A program made the position numbers and the translations under genes. From assembly GCA_964508975.1 (NCBI GenBank), contig CAZDVQ010000019.1, forward strand, positions 1-64,000: a stretch of DNA of 64,000 nucleotides. The letters run 5' to 3'. The notes beneath the pieces are model-generated. The model was not told the origin of the DNA. It searched no databases and was given only the letters and a program-made list of their open reading frames with translations. Origin of the DNA: CAZDVQ01 sp964508975. Its GTDB lineage: Bacteria > Bacteroidota > Bacteroidia > Chitinophagales > Saprospiraceae. Positions 7,643 to 16,465 of the stretch are shown piece after piece (the stretch's first letter is position 1; every line of letters begins with the position of its first letter).

Positions 7643-10600
7643 ATGATGCTAAGCAGCAAAATACAGGCACTCGGCAACAAGATAAACCTGCAAAACAAGG
7701 TTCGCATTGCCATGCTGTCGGCTGCCTTTTTAGCCATCTCGTACTTGCTGCAATGGACCAGCAACAACTCAGGCCCAAAAGCAGCGCTCCATAGCCTGCA
7801 ACGCGCTGTACAATCGGCTGAGGTAGCGCTGGAGAAAACCATGTCCGACACGGCGCAAATCAATAGTATCATCCGCCGCGACAACAACAACGCCGTGCTG
7901 GATGGGCTGGGCGATAAACCTTTCGTGCTGGCCATATATAAAATTGGTCGCTCCGACTACGACGAGACGCTCATCGCTTGGTCGAACAATACCATCCTAC
8001 CACCGGAAAGTGATATTACCTTCAGCGACTCGACCGTGCGGGGCGTGCAAAACCTGAAAGGTATCAAATACCTGCAAGTGGTGATGCCGTACCGTTACAA
8101 AGGCCAGAAATACGTCATCGCGGGAATTATTCCGCTGCATTTTGAATACTCTATCACCAACGATTACCTGCAAAGTGGCTTTGTACTTAGTCCTAACGCC
8201 GACCGCTACCTAACCTTCAGCCAAGTTGAGCTCGAAACGCCGATTAAAAGTAAATCGGGCGAGGTCTTGTTCCATGTAAAAGTTATTAAAAAAGGCCCAT
8301 CGCAATTGGTTTCGGGCATCATATTGGTGCTGTTCCTGCTGGGTTGGTTAGGTTTGTTGTATGCCAGCACGCATCTTTGCGGCCGCGCAAAATTGGGCGA
8401 ATCGGGTTTGATTAACACGCTCTGCCTAGCCCTTATTTTTATTGGATTACGGGCCATGGTGTATGTTTTGGGCCTGCCTAACGGCTTGGCCGAGTTGAGT
8501 GCCTTTATGCCTTACAACAACACCGATAGCCATTTCACGCGTTCGCTCGGCGATTTCTTGATTAACGCCATACTCATCTACTGGCTGGTACTTTTCCTGT
8601 ATCAGCACCTACAGCTTGAAGTAAGCAATACCCTCAACCGCTTGCGCCGCAATATCAGGGGTACGGCCCTATACGCAGCCGTAGTTATTGGTTTGCTGCT
8701 GCTGCACAACGCTTTTTACCGAGTCATCTTGTACACCAACATCTCGCTGAATATCAACGAGATTATCACCTTGAAACCCGATAGCTTGCTGGGCTTGACT
8801 GGGTTAACCCTCTTGATGATAGCCTACTTTATACTGGCCAGTAAACTAATGGGCATTGCCAGCGCTTTGCGGGTGAGCAATCAGTACAAATTCAGCTTGC
8901 TCATGGCCTATTTAGGCGTTGGATTGGTGTTGGTGTTGAGTGGTTTAATTAGTGTCAAAACGGGTACTATATTATTATTTGCCGCTGCCTTTATTGCCAT
9001 ACACGAGCGCTTTAACCAGCAAAATATCAGCTCGGTGGTGTGGATTGCATCGTGGCTGGTGTTTTTCTCGGCATTTTCGGCTAGTTTGATGTACTCCTAC
9101 AACCGCGAGGAAGAGCTTAGCTACCGCGAGAAACTAGCCAAGCGCATTGCTTTAGAACGCGATCCTATATTTGAAAAAGACTTCTTCGCCATAGAAGAAA
9201 ACCTGCAAGAAGACAGGGCCTTGGGCGAGCTGTACTCGCTGGGTTTCCGCGATTTGAACTCCATCGCCGACCGTTTCAACTCGCAGTACCTCGACAACAG
9301 TTTCTTTGTACGATATGCCTACGAGTACATTTTGGTGCTCAACAACGAGTACGTATTACCGCAAGGCACTACCTCGTTCAGCATTGATCAGTTGAACCAA
9401 TACATGAAAACAGGTACGCCAACGGCTAGTAACCGACTGGTGTTCCAATCCACGCCCGATGGCCGTTATTTCTACCTCGTGCGTATCTCGTACGCGAGTG
9501 GTGCGCGGGTGTTGTACATCATGTTTAAGCCTAAGCCCAGGCTTAATTCGAACGTGTACATCGACTTGCTGACGCAGCGCGAGCAAAAATTGAACACCCG
9601 GGCCTACGAGTACAACTTTACCCTGTACAAAAACCGCAAGGCAGTTTACCAAGAAGGCGAGAAACTGCCCGATACCCTGGGCACACCTTTTGACCAGGCA
9701 CCCAGGAATGCATCGCGGAGCTTCCAGAAAAATGGCAATGATTACCTGGTATTCCACGCCGAGAACGATAATATAGCTATCATTTCGCGGGATAAAGACG
9801 ATGCCCTTCGACCAGTATCGCTGTTCTCGTACATGTTCAGCTTTATTTTCTTGGTCTTGTTCGGCTTGATATTACTAACCCGCCGCTTCCCGGTATTCCC
9901 GCAGGGCATAATTGACGCGCACCCCTTCCGCAGCTCGTTGCGGGGTAGGGTACAAGTGGCCATGGTATCGTTGGTGTTGTTTGCCTTTGCTACCATCGCC
10001 ACCATAACCATCATATATTACCAAAAGGTGATGTACACGGATTACCACCGCCTGCGCTTGGCCCGTAAAGTGGATCGACTGGTAGAAGATGCCCAACACC
10101 AAGTGGATATGGAAAACTATATCCTACAATCGCGCGATGCCCAGAAAAGGTTCTTGGACAACCTCGTTACCTCGCACGACTTGGTGGTGAACCTCTTTAA
10201 CCAGGACGGTAGCTTCATGGAGTCATCGTATGCCGAGTTGTTCGAGCGTAAACTACAGGCCAAACAAATGCACCCCTTGGCCTTTGAGGATATGGTGTAC
10301 AAACAGGGCAACATTTTCATCCAGCGGGAACGTATTGGTAACTACTCGTACCAGGCGGCCTATGCCCCCTTGAAAAACATATACGGCGAGCGGGTTGCCT
10401 TTTTGCACATCCCGTATGGCTCTAGCGATAGTATGCTCCGCAGGCAGGATGCCATCAGCTTCCTCACAACCCTGCTCAACGTGTACGTGCTTTTATTGAT
10501 TATCGCGGGTTTGTTGGCCGTGTTGGTGAGTAGTTCGATTACCAGGCCCTTGGCCATCATTGCCGATAAACTGCGCACGGTGGCCATCAACAAACCGAAT

Positions 10601-11383
10601 GAGCCGCTGAGTTGGGACCGTAACGACGAAATCGGTTCGCTCATCGAGCGCTACAACGAGATGATTGTAAAACTGGAAGCCAGTACCCGCGAGCTGGCCA
10701 ACTCGCAAAAAGAGATGGCCTGGCGCGAGATGGCCAAGCAGGTAGCGCACGAGATTAAAAACCCGCTGACGCCCATGAAGCTGAACATTCAGCTACTGCA
10801 GCGGGCTTTCCAGAGCGATCCCGAGCGTGCCCGCGAGATGTCGGGTAGGGTTACACAATCCCTGATCGAGCAGATTGACAACCTCTCGCATATTGCGTCC
10901 GAGTTCTCGACTTTTGCCAAGATGCCCGAGGCTCAAAACGAAAAATTGTTGCTCAACGAGGTGGTCCGCTCCACTTTTACTTTGTTCCAGGAACAGGAAA
11001 GCCCGCAATTCATGCTCTCGCTGGATATTTGCGCCGAGGAGCTCATGGTTTGGGCCGACAAAGGTCAAATATCGCGGGTGCTTACCAACCTGCTCAAGAA
11101 TGCCATGCAGGCTATTCCCAACGAGCAACAGGGCATCATCGAGTTATCGTTGCAGCGCAAGGGCAAGTACGCGTTGGTACGGGTAAAAGATAATGGCACG
11201 GGCATTCCCGACGACAAGAAAAACGAGATATTCGTCCCCAACTTCACCACCAAGAACTCGGGCATGGGCATCGGTTTATCCATGTCGAAAAACATCATAG
11301 AATCAATTGACGGGCATATATACTTCGAGTCGACCGTAGGGCAGGGCACTGTATTCTCGGTGGAGTTACCTTTGGTGTTGTAG
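7643..11383 (+). CDS. NtrY-like membrane sensor histidine kinase
   Basis: 1246 residues from ATG 7643 (a second ATG follows directly; the open frame extends back to 7550 through repeat DNA and is not used). Large membrane sensor: one N-terminal segment, a periplasmic domain of about 150 residues, about seven further segments (roughly residues 210-490), a second extracytoplasmic domain, another segment at about 720, a third sensor region, a last segment at about 950, HAMP, then HisKA with the phosphoacceptor in KQVAHEIKNPLTPMK (His at about 1036) and HATPase with NLLKNAMQAIP, DNGTGIP and GMGIGLSM. The P-L-T-P-M after H-E-I-K-N is the NtrY type. Natural partner would be an NtrC-like regulator; one lies at 16466-17734. 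Signal unknown. Confidence 0.9.
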   Translation: MMLSSKIQALGNKINLQNKVRIAMLSAAFLAISYLLQWTSNNSGPKAALHSLQRAVQSAEVALEKTMSDTAQINSIIRRDNNNAVLDGLGDKPFVLAIYKIGRSDYDETLIAWSNNTILPPESDITFSDSTVRGVQNLKGIKYLQVVMPYRYKGQKYVIAGIIPLHFEYSITNDYLQSGFVLSPNADRYLTFSQVELETPIKSKSGEVLFHVKVIKKGPSQLVSGIILVLFLLGWLGLLYASTHLCGRAKLGESGLINTLCLALIFIGLRAMVYVLGLPNGLAELSAFMPYNNTDSHFTRSLGDFLINAILIYWLVLFLYQHLQLEVSNTLNRLRRNIRGTALYAAVVIGLLLLHNAFYRVILYTNISLNINEIITLKPDSLLGLTGLTLLMIAYFILASKLMGIASALRVSNQYKFSLLMAYLGVGLVLVLSGLISVKTGTILLFAAAFIAIHERFNQQNISSVVWIASWLVFFSAFSASLMYSYNREEELSYREKLAKRIALERDPIFEKDFFAIEENLQEDRALGELYSLGFRDLNSIADRFNSQYLDNSFFVRYAYEYILVLNNEYVLPQGTTSFSIDQLNQYMKTGTPTASNRLVFQSTPDGRYFYLVRISYASGARVLYIMFKPKPRLNSNVYIDLLTQREQKLNTRAYEYNFTLYKNRKAVYQEGEKLPDTLGTPFDQAPRNASRSFQKNGNDYLVFHAENDNIAIISRDKDDALRPVSLFSYMFSFIFLVLFGLILLTRRFPVFPQGIIDAHPFRSSLRGRVQVAMVSLVLFAFATIATITIIYYQKVMYTDYHRLRLARKVDRLVEDAQHQVDMENYILQSRDAQKRFLDNLVTSHDLVVNLFNQDGSFMESSYAELFERKLQAKQMHPLAFEDMVYKQGNIFIQRERIGNYSYQAAYAPLKNIYGERVAFLHIPYGSSDSMLRRQDAISFLTTLLNVYVLLLIIAGLLAVLVSSSITRPLAIIADKLRTVAINKPNEPLSWDRNDEIGSLIERYNEMIVKLEASTRELANSQKEMAWREMAKQVAHEIKNPLTPMKLNIQLLQRAFQSDPERAREMSGRVTQSLIEQIDNLSHIASEFSTFAKMPEAQNEKLLLNEVVRSTFTLFQEQESPQFMLSLDICAEELMVWADKGQISRVLTNLLKNAMQAIPNEQQGIIELSLQRKGKYALVRVKDNGTGIPDDKKNEIFVPNFTTKNSGMGIGLSMSKNIIESIDGHIYFESTVGQGTVFSVELPLVL

Positions 11384-11411
11384 TTGGTAGTTGGTCGTTG
11401 AAAGTTGATAG
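11384..11411. repeat. degenerate 7-bp tandem repeat, word TTGGTAG
   Basis: Four heptads TTGGTAG, TTGGTCG, TTGAAAG, TTGATAG start immediately after the kinase stop codon; the periodicity even continues backwards into the last codons. Island 4 begins 6 bp later. Confidence 0.8.
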
Positions 11412-11416
11412 TATTT

Positions 11417-11553
11417 GGGCGCCACGGCCTACGGCCGTCGCTACGTTGCGCGGCTCGCTGTTCGCTCGGCCCTTCGCCCTACGGGCTTGGTCTGGCCCTG
11501 CGGGCCACCGCTCCACATCGCTGGCGCAGGAAACGGCGGCTTCGCCGCCGTTT
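11417..11553 (+). repeat. GC-rich hairpin island 4 (subfamily B)
   Basis: Starts GGGCGCC, contains the B core (TACGTTGCGCGGCTCGCTG), CCGCTCCACATCGCTGGCGC and a terminal hairpin ACGGCGGCTTCGCCGCCGT. Followed by two AACGATG heptads at 11565-11578. Confidence 0.8.
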
Positions 11554-11627
11554 TGTAGATATAAACGATGAACGATGAACCGAAGTCAGGCACATCATGG
11601 TTTTCCTCATTTTTGAAATTATAGTTG

Positions 11628-11635
11628 TATATTTG
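11628..11635 (+). promoter_or_regulatory. -7 element upstream of the small ORF
   Basis: TATATTTG, 51 bp before the ATG at 11686. Confidence 0.4.
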
Positions 11636-11685
11636 TAACCTAGGCCATGCGTAAGCACAAATAATCGTTGATAAATATAAAGGCA

Positions 11686-11913
11686 ATGACTAAACAACAT
11701 GAAATATACAATCAATTAAGCCAAACGCTTTCAGATGAGGAAATCGTGGTTGGTTACTTTTTGCCTGAAGTACTAAGCCCAACAGAACAAGCGCTAGCGG
11801 AGGAGGAATTGCTTGCATTGCGAGTTAGTGCTTTGAGGGCTATGAGCCCTGAACAAAAGATGCTTTCTGAGCTTTTTAGGATGAAACTTTTGTTGCAGGA
11901 TTTTAGTGCTTGA
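11686..11913 (+). CDS. small acidic protein, possible antitoxin
   Basis: 75 residues from ATG 11686, preceded by an AAAGG that could be a ribosome binding site (uncommon in this window) and by a TATATTTG promoter word at 11628. The sequence is helical and acidic (LSDEEIVVGYFLPEVLSPTEQ) with no domain I can name. Its stop overlaps a second short frame (11912-11980, TTG start) reading FLLDNLPPK near its end, which is like the opening of PIN-like DUF5615 toxins, and that frame then stops. This suggests an antitoxin left behind by a decayed toxin, but the evidence is thin. Confidence 0.5.
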   Translation: MTKQHEIYNQLSQTLSDEEIVVGYFLPEVLSPTEQALAEEELLALRVSALRAMSPEQKMLSELFRMKLLLQDFSA

Positions 11914-12003
11914 TTTTGCTATATCTGTCTCTTTTTGGTAGATTCCTTTTGGACAATCTCCCACCTAAAATTTGACCACAAACATACATACCAACCCCAG
12001 CCT

Positions 12004-13962
12004 ATGCGCCAGGCATGCATGAACGAAGCGGTTTTGCGAAGCAAAAACAAATGTACTCAATGTACATTTGTAGCGAGTGAACCATTTGCTCCCGCAAATG
12101 GCTCGTGGCCGCATCTCACCCACCGAGCGTCCAGCGAGCGCGTAGCACGCCGACGGCGCAACGCGCCGGGGCGCCCAAAAAATTATATCATCCTGCTCTT
12201 GTGCTTGCTATTTGGGCATTTTGCCGCCGCGCAAGATACCCTACAACTGCAAGTTCACGGCTTGGATAAAGGCTTGGCCGCGAAATACAAAACAGCCTTC
12301 AAAACCAAACCCGAGCTTGACAAAGCCCTCAACAAACTGTACCAAAACCTGCTGCAACAAGGCTTTCTAGCCGCCAGCCTCGACTCCCTGCATCGGAAAG
12401 GCAACCAGTTTGACGCCTATTTTTACCAGGGGCCCGCCTACCGTTGGGCCAAACTCGACAATGGCAATGTTGAGCCCCTGCTGCTGGAAGAAGCGGGCTA
12501 TCGCGAAAAATTGTTCTTCGGGCAGCCCCTACGCCCCGCCGAACTGGCCGATTTGCAAGAAAAACTACTGCAACAAGCTGAAAATAATGGCTACCCCTTT
12601 GCTGAAACCTGGCTGGCCGACATTGTGCTGCACGATAGCAGTATATCGGCTAAAATTTACCTCGACCGGCATGAATACTACCGTTTTGCTAAACCTGAAT
12701 TCCCGGATATCGACAAAAAAGCCCGCATAAACGCTCGTTTCCTACAAAGCTACCTGGGTTATAAAACCGGTGAGGCTTACGATGAATCGAAAGTGCGTAA
12801 GTTCCAAACCCGACTTCGCGAGTTGCCCTACCTCGAAATTGCCTCGCCCACACAGATTATTTTCACGGGTAAGGAAGCCCGCAGCGTGTTTTTCTTGCGC
12901 AACCGCCGGGCGAGTCGCTTTGATTTTGTGGTTGGGGTACTGCCTACTACCGATAATATTACCGGCCGCAGCAAGCTGAACCTCACGGGCAACGTGAACA
13001 TAGACCTGTACAACCCATTTGGCACGGGTAAACGCATGAAGCTAGAATGGCAACAGTTGCAACCTGGCACGCAAGACCTTAAACTGCTGTTTGTGTACCC
13101 CTACGTGCTGCACTTGCCCTTTGGCTTGGATGCCAGTTTTAACCTCTATAAACGCGATACCAGCTACCTCGACCTCAACAGCAGCGTGGGGGTGCAGTAC
13201 CTGTTTAGCGGGAATAATTACCTGAAAGCTTACTGGGAAAACCGTGGTACCTCCATCCTGAACATCAACGAAGCGCAAATATTATCCAGCAAGCAACTGC
13301 CCGCCGTGTTGGATGTGCAAAACAACATATTTGGCCTAGAGTACAACAACATCAATTTTGATTATCGCTTTAATCCATTGAAAGGCTACGCCATATTTGC
13401 CAAGGCAGGCGCCGGTTTGCGGCAGGTCAAGCAAAACAACGATATACTGCAACTCCGCTCGGCCATTGATACCAGTTTTTCCTTCGCCCAACTGTACGAT
13501 ACCGTGCAGCTGAACAGCGTGCAAACTCGGCTGGAAACCAACCTGGTGTACCATATCAAATTAGCCAAGCGAAGTACCCTGCGGCTGGCTTTGAGTGCTG
13601 CATCATTGCTGGGGCAAGCCAAACCCTACCGCAACGAGTTATTCAGGATTGGTGGCAACAAGCTGTTACGCGGCTTTGACGAGGAGAGTATTTTTGCCTC
13701 AAGCTATGCCGTTGCCACCATAGAGGCACGTTATTTACTGAGCACCAACGCCTATGCTTTTGTGTTTGGTGATTTTGCCTACGTGGAGGAGATCAGCAGC
13801 CAAACCCGGCAGTTTGATCGCCCCATCGGGTTTGGCCTGGGCCTGGCCCTTGAAACCAAGGTGGGTATTTTTGGCTTGACCTATGCCTTGGGTACCCGGC
13901 AAGACCAAACCTTACAAATTAGAAATGCTAAAATACACTTTGGCTATGTAAATGTGTTTTAG
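12004..13962 (+). CDS. BamA/TamA-like outer membrane surface antigen, start overrun by a repeat
   Basis: 652 residues if read from the ATG at 12004. The body is an outer-membrane beta-barrel of the bacterial surface antigen (Omp85) type: POTRA-like region (about residues 170-300), then barrel strands to the terminal aromatic FGYVNVF. A signal-peptide-like stretch, YIILLLCLLFGHFAAAQD, occurs only at about residues 61-78. Everything before it is encoded by GC-rich island 5; no ATG exists between the island and the signal peptide, and the next in-frame ATG is over 800 bp further on. The original start codon thus seems to have been replaced by the island's end. Either translation begins inside the island (12004 or TTG 11935), giving an abnormal leader, or the gene is off. 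It is followed after 27 bp by the epimerase gene. Confidence 0.75.
   Translation: MRQACMNEAVLRSKNKCTQCTFVASEPFAPANGSWPHLTHRASSERVARRRRNAPGRPKNYIILLLCLLFGHFAAAQDTLQLQVHGLDKGLAAKYKTAFKTKPELDKALNKLYQNLLQQGFLAASLDSLHRKGNQFDAYFYQGPAYRWAKLDNGNVEPLLLEEAGYREKLFFGQPLRPAELADLQEKLLQQAENNGYPFAETWLADIVLHDSSISAKIYLDRHEYYRFAKPEFPDIDKKARINARFLQSYLGYKTGEAYDESKVRKFQTRLRELPYLEIASPTQIIFTGKEARSVFFLRNRRASRFDFVVGVLPTTDNITGRSKLNLTGNVNIDLYNPFGTGKRMKLEWQQLQPGTQDLKLLFVYPYVLHLPFGLDASFNLYKRDTSYLDLNSSVGVQYLFSGNNYLKAYWENRGTSILNINEAQILSSKQLPAVLDVQNNIFGLEYNNINFDYRFNPLKGYAIFAKAGAGLRQVKQNNDILQLRSAIDTSFSFAQLYDTVQLNSVQTRLETNLVYHIKLAKRSTLRLALSAASLLGQAKPYRNELFRIGGNKLLRGFDEESIFASSYAVATIEARYLLSTNAYAFVFGDFAYVEEISSQTRQFDRPIGFGLGLALETKVGIFGLTYALGTRQDQTLQIRNAKIHFGYVNVF
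12005..12176 (-). repeat. GC-rich hairpin island 5, inside the 5' end of the surface antigen frame
   Basis: Minus-strand start TTTTGGGCGCCCCGGCGCG at about 12180. It contains hairpins CCATTTGC/GCAAATGG and ACAAATGT/ACATTTGT plus CGCAAAACCGCTTCG, modules shared with island 12. It ends exactly at the AAAAAATTA preceding the signal-peptide codons. Confidence 0.85.
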
Positions 13963-13989
13963 TTATATCTTTACACCAAACCCGAGCAT

Positions 13990-14808
13990 ATGAAAGTAAC
14001 GATAATTGGATGTGGCTGGCTAGGAAAAGCCTTGGGGAATGCCCTGGTAGAAGCGGGCCACGATGTGATTGGAACAAGTACCCGAGCTGAAAATATACCT
14101 GGCATCGAAGCCCTGGGCATCAGGGCATTTACCTTGAAAATTGGGGTAGAACTGCAAGGCAATTTTACCGACGAAGTGTTCAAATCGGATGTGTTTATCA
14201 TCTCGTTCCCGCCCGACCGCCAGGAACAACTGGTAGAAGTGGCCTATTTCAACGCCATGCAAACCCTTTTGTCGGGTATTCGACGCGTAGCCGCACGGCC
14301 CAAATTGATATACCTGAGTAGCACGGGTGTTTATGGACAAGGAGCGGGTTTAACCAGCGAGTCGAAGCCGCCCAAACCCGATACCGCCAGCGCTCGCGCC
14401 GTTTGGATGGCCGAACAATACCTGCAAGGTATTGGTCTAGATAAATTGATTGTATTGCGTTTGGCTGGCTTACTGGGCGGCGATAGGCACCCAGTAAAAT
14501 ATTTGGCCGGGAAAACCGAGCTAGAAGGCGCACTGCACCCCGTGAACTTAGTACACCAGGACGATTGCGTGGCCATTATCCAGCAAATCATCAATAGCAA
14601 GGATGTTGAAGCAGGCGTATATAACGTGTGCGCCGATGAACACCCCAGCCGCGAACTATTTTATACCCACGCTGCACAGTTGAAAAACTTGCCCTTGCCG
14701 CTATTTGCCGACGATCAAAGCCAAGGCAAAACTATCGACAACCGTAAGCTGAAGGAAGCGCTGGATTACCAATACTTACAGCCCGACCCCATGCATTTTC
14801 CGGTTTAA
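13990..14808 (+). CDS. NAD(P)-binding SDR/epimerase-like protein (YeeZ type)
   Basis: 272 residues, ATG 13990. Rossmann fold with MKVTIIGCGWLGKALG (G-x-G-x-x-G, residues 7-12) and the SDR active-site order S-S-T...Y (YLSSTGVYGQ, about residues 110-118). The family resembles NAD-dependent epimerase/dehydratases and the YeeZ group; the substrate is unknown. It starts 27 bp after the surface antigen gene and may be co-transcribed with it; a near-consensus TATCTTTA lies in the gap. Convergent with the transferase gene at 14847. Confidence 0.8.
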   Translation: MKVTIIGCGWLGKALGNALVEAGHDVIGTSTRAENIPGIEALGIRAFTLKIGVELQGNFTDEVFKSDVFIISFPPDRQEQLVEVAYFNAMQTLLSGIRRVAARPKLIYLSSTGVYGQGAGLTSESKPPKPDTASARAVWMAEQYLQGIGLDKLIVLRLAGLLGGDRHPVKYLAGKTELEGALHPVNLVHQDDCVAIIQQIINSKDVEAGVYNVCADEHPSRELFYTHAAQLKNLPLPLFADDQSQGKTIDNRKLKEALDYQYLQPDPMHFPV

Positions 14809-14846
14809 CGTAGGTATTTGGCTTAGTTTATAGCGAAAGTCAGCCT

Positions 14847-15953
14847 TTAACCTTGTGGGGCGTGTTCTAGGCTATCGTCTTTTTGGCGTTTGCGTTGCAA
14901 GGCCAGGTGGAGCAGTGAAACCAACAACAGCGCTAGGCCAAACTCTATGGTGAGTAAAAGCAATGCCCCAATGTTTTGCAGCCACAGCACCAGTAATATA
15001 AACAGGATATTAACCATGCCCAACACCATGGTGCCTTGCATGTGCGACAAGCCTAGGTCGAGCAACATGTGGTGAATATGCGTGCGGTCGGGGCTGAACG
15101 GCGATTTGCCCTTGGCCATGCGCATGGAAAAAACCCGTAGCGTATCAAACATGGGTACAATCATAACCCCGATAGCCACGGCGGGTACCGAGTAAATAGC
15201 CCAGCGGCTATCTGCCGCAATGTGCGCCTTATCGAGCTCTATGAACTCAATAGCGAAAATTGCACACATCATACCGATGAGCAAAGAGCCTGTATCGCCC
15301 ATGAATATGCGGGCAGGCGTGATGTTGTAGTTCAAAAATGCGAGTAGAGCCCCGGTAACCGTAGCCGACAAGATGGCCATCTCAACGTGCCCAGCCAAGT
15401 AAAACCAAGTGCCAAAAGAGGCACAAATGATACTGCCAATAGTACCCGACAGGCCGTTGATACCGTCAATCAAGTTGACTGCATTGATGAGCACGATGAA
15501 GGTAAAAATGGAAATGGAATAGTATACAAAAGTAGGCGCCTGCTCGTAAATACCAAAAATACCGTAAAAACTGGTCAAGCGGATATCGGCGAAGAATACC
15601 AAAATGATGGCTGCCCCAAACTGGCCCAATATTTTTTTCGACCACTTGAGGTCCATAATGTCGTCCTTGGCGCCAATCATGAACAAAATAATCATGGCAC
15701 AAAGGATATATTGCAACTTGCCCATCACCGAGAAGGGAATCCACATGGTAGCGGCAAACAGCATACCCGCGAAAATGGCAAAACCACCCAGCGTGGGAAT
15801 GCGCGATGAATGCGAGGAGCGCTCGCCGGGTTCGTCAAATAGGTGTTTTACCTTGGCTACATTAATAATGGAGGGAATCGCGAAAAACGTGATGATAAAT
15901 GATGTGATAAAGCCAAGTAGCACATCGTAAATGCCCATTAAGTTGGACTGCAT
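14847..15953 (-). CDS. MraY/WecA family undecaprenyl-phosphate sugar-1-phosphate transferase
   Basis: 368-residue polytopic membrane enzyme that moves a sugar-1-phosphate from a UDP-sugar onto undecaprenyl phosphate, the first membrane step of O-antigen, enterobacterial-common-antigen-like or teichoic/exopolysaccharide synthesis. Visible: FDEPGERSSHSSRIPTLGG (about residues 38-56), GAKDDIMDLKW with the D-D pair, NAVNLIDGINGLSG, FMGDTGSLLIG and the His motif SPDRTHIHHMLLDLG near residue 290, which fits WecA/TagO rather than MraY. About ten membrane segments. Stand-alone gene; promoter word at 16094-16101 implies a leader of about 135 nt. Confidence 0.92.
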   Translation of the reverse strand: MQSNLMGIYDVLLGFITSFIITFFAIPSIINVAKVKHLFDEPGERSSHSSRIPTLGGFAIFAGMLFAATMWIPFSVMGKLQYILCAMIILFMIGAKDDIMDLKWSKKILGQFGAAIILVFFADIRLTSFYGIFGIYEQAPTFVYYSISIFTFIVLINAVNLIDGINGLSGTIGSIICASFGTWFYLAGHVEMAILSATVTGALLAFLNYNITPARIFMGDTGSLLIGMMCAIFAIEFIELDKAHIAADSRWAIYSVPAVAIGVMIVPMFDTLRVFSMRMAKGKSPFSPDRTHIHHMLLDLGLSHMQGTMVLGMVNILFILLVLWLQNIGALLLLTIEFGLALLLVSLLHLALQRKRQKDDSLEHAPQG

Positions 15954-16093
15954 AGCTAACGGTTAGGGTGTGAGTATCTTTGTTGGGGAGGGAGTGGACA
16001 GTTTAAACTACATACGCCGAATGACCCAAAAAGGTACAATAGCCCTTGCGGACACTTGTTGCTTGTCATAGGTTCGTGTTGTGGTTTTGCATA

Positions 16094-16101
16094 CAAATAT
16101 A
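16094..16101 (-). promoter_or_regulatory. -7 element of the WecA-like gene
   Basis: TATATTTG on the minus strand; a TTG about 22 bp further upstream (complement at 16123-16125) is at a fitting -33 distance. Leader of about 135 nt. Confidence 0.5.
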
Positions 16102-16242
16102 GGGAAAATAAAGGACTCTCCCTACAATCGGGTGTAAAATTATCATTACTTTTAGTGACTGGCTAATCTGAAATCCTAGAATTTTAGGAAGTCAGGCATT
16201 TGTTTCACGAACCGCCGTAATTAATTGACGAATGGTTGATTT

Positions 16243-16385
16243 TGGGCGTGCCGGCTTGCCCTCCGGGCTGCGCCGTCGCTGTCCTCCAGGGGTCGCTGTG
16301 CTCCGTGCTTGCTAGCCGCCAAGCATGGCGGCTCTACTACGCACCAGCGGCTACGCCGCTGCCTTCCGGCCAGCTCACGCAACAA
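16243..16385 (+). repeat. GC-rich hairpin island 6 (subfamily A)
   Basis: Starts GGGCGTGCCGG, has the subfamily A body (GTCGCTGTCCTCCAGG, CTCCGTGCT, TTCCGGCCAGCTCACGC) with an inserted hairpin AGCCGCCAAGCATGGCGGCT. Lies about 50 bp before the promoter of the NtrC-like gene. Confidence 0.8.
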
Positions 16386-16434
16386 CATCTACCGGTATTA
16401 CATCCGTTTCTAGCTAAAATATACTTAAAGTACT

Positions 16435-16442
16435 TACCTTTG
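16435..16442 (+). promoter_or_regulatory. -7 element of the NtrC-like gene
   Basis: TACCTTTG, 24 bp before the ATG at 16466; matches the phylum consensus. Confidence 0.55.
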
Positions 16443-16465
16443 CTTGTAGACATAAACTTACAGCC

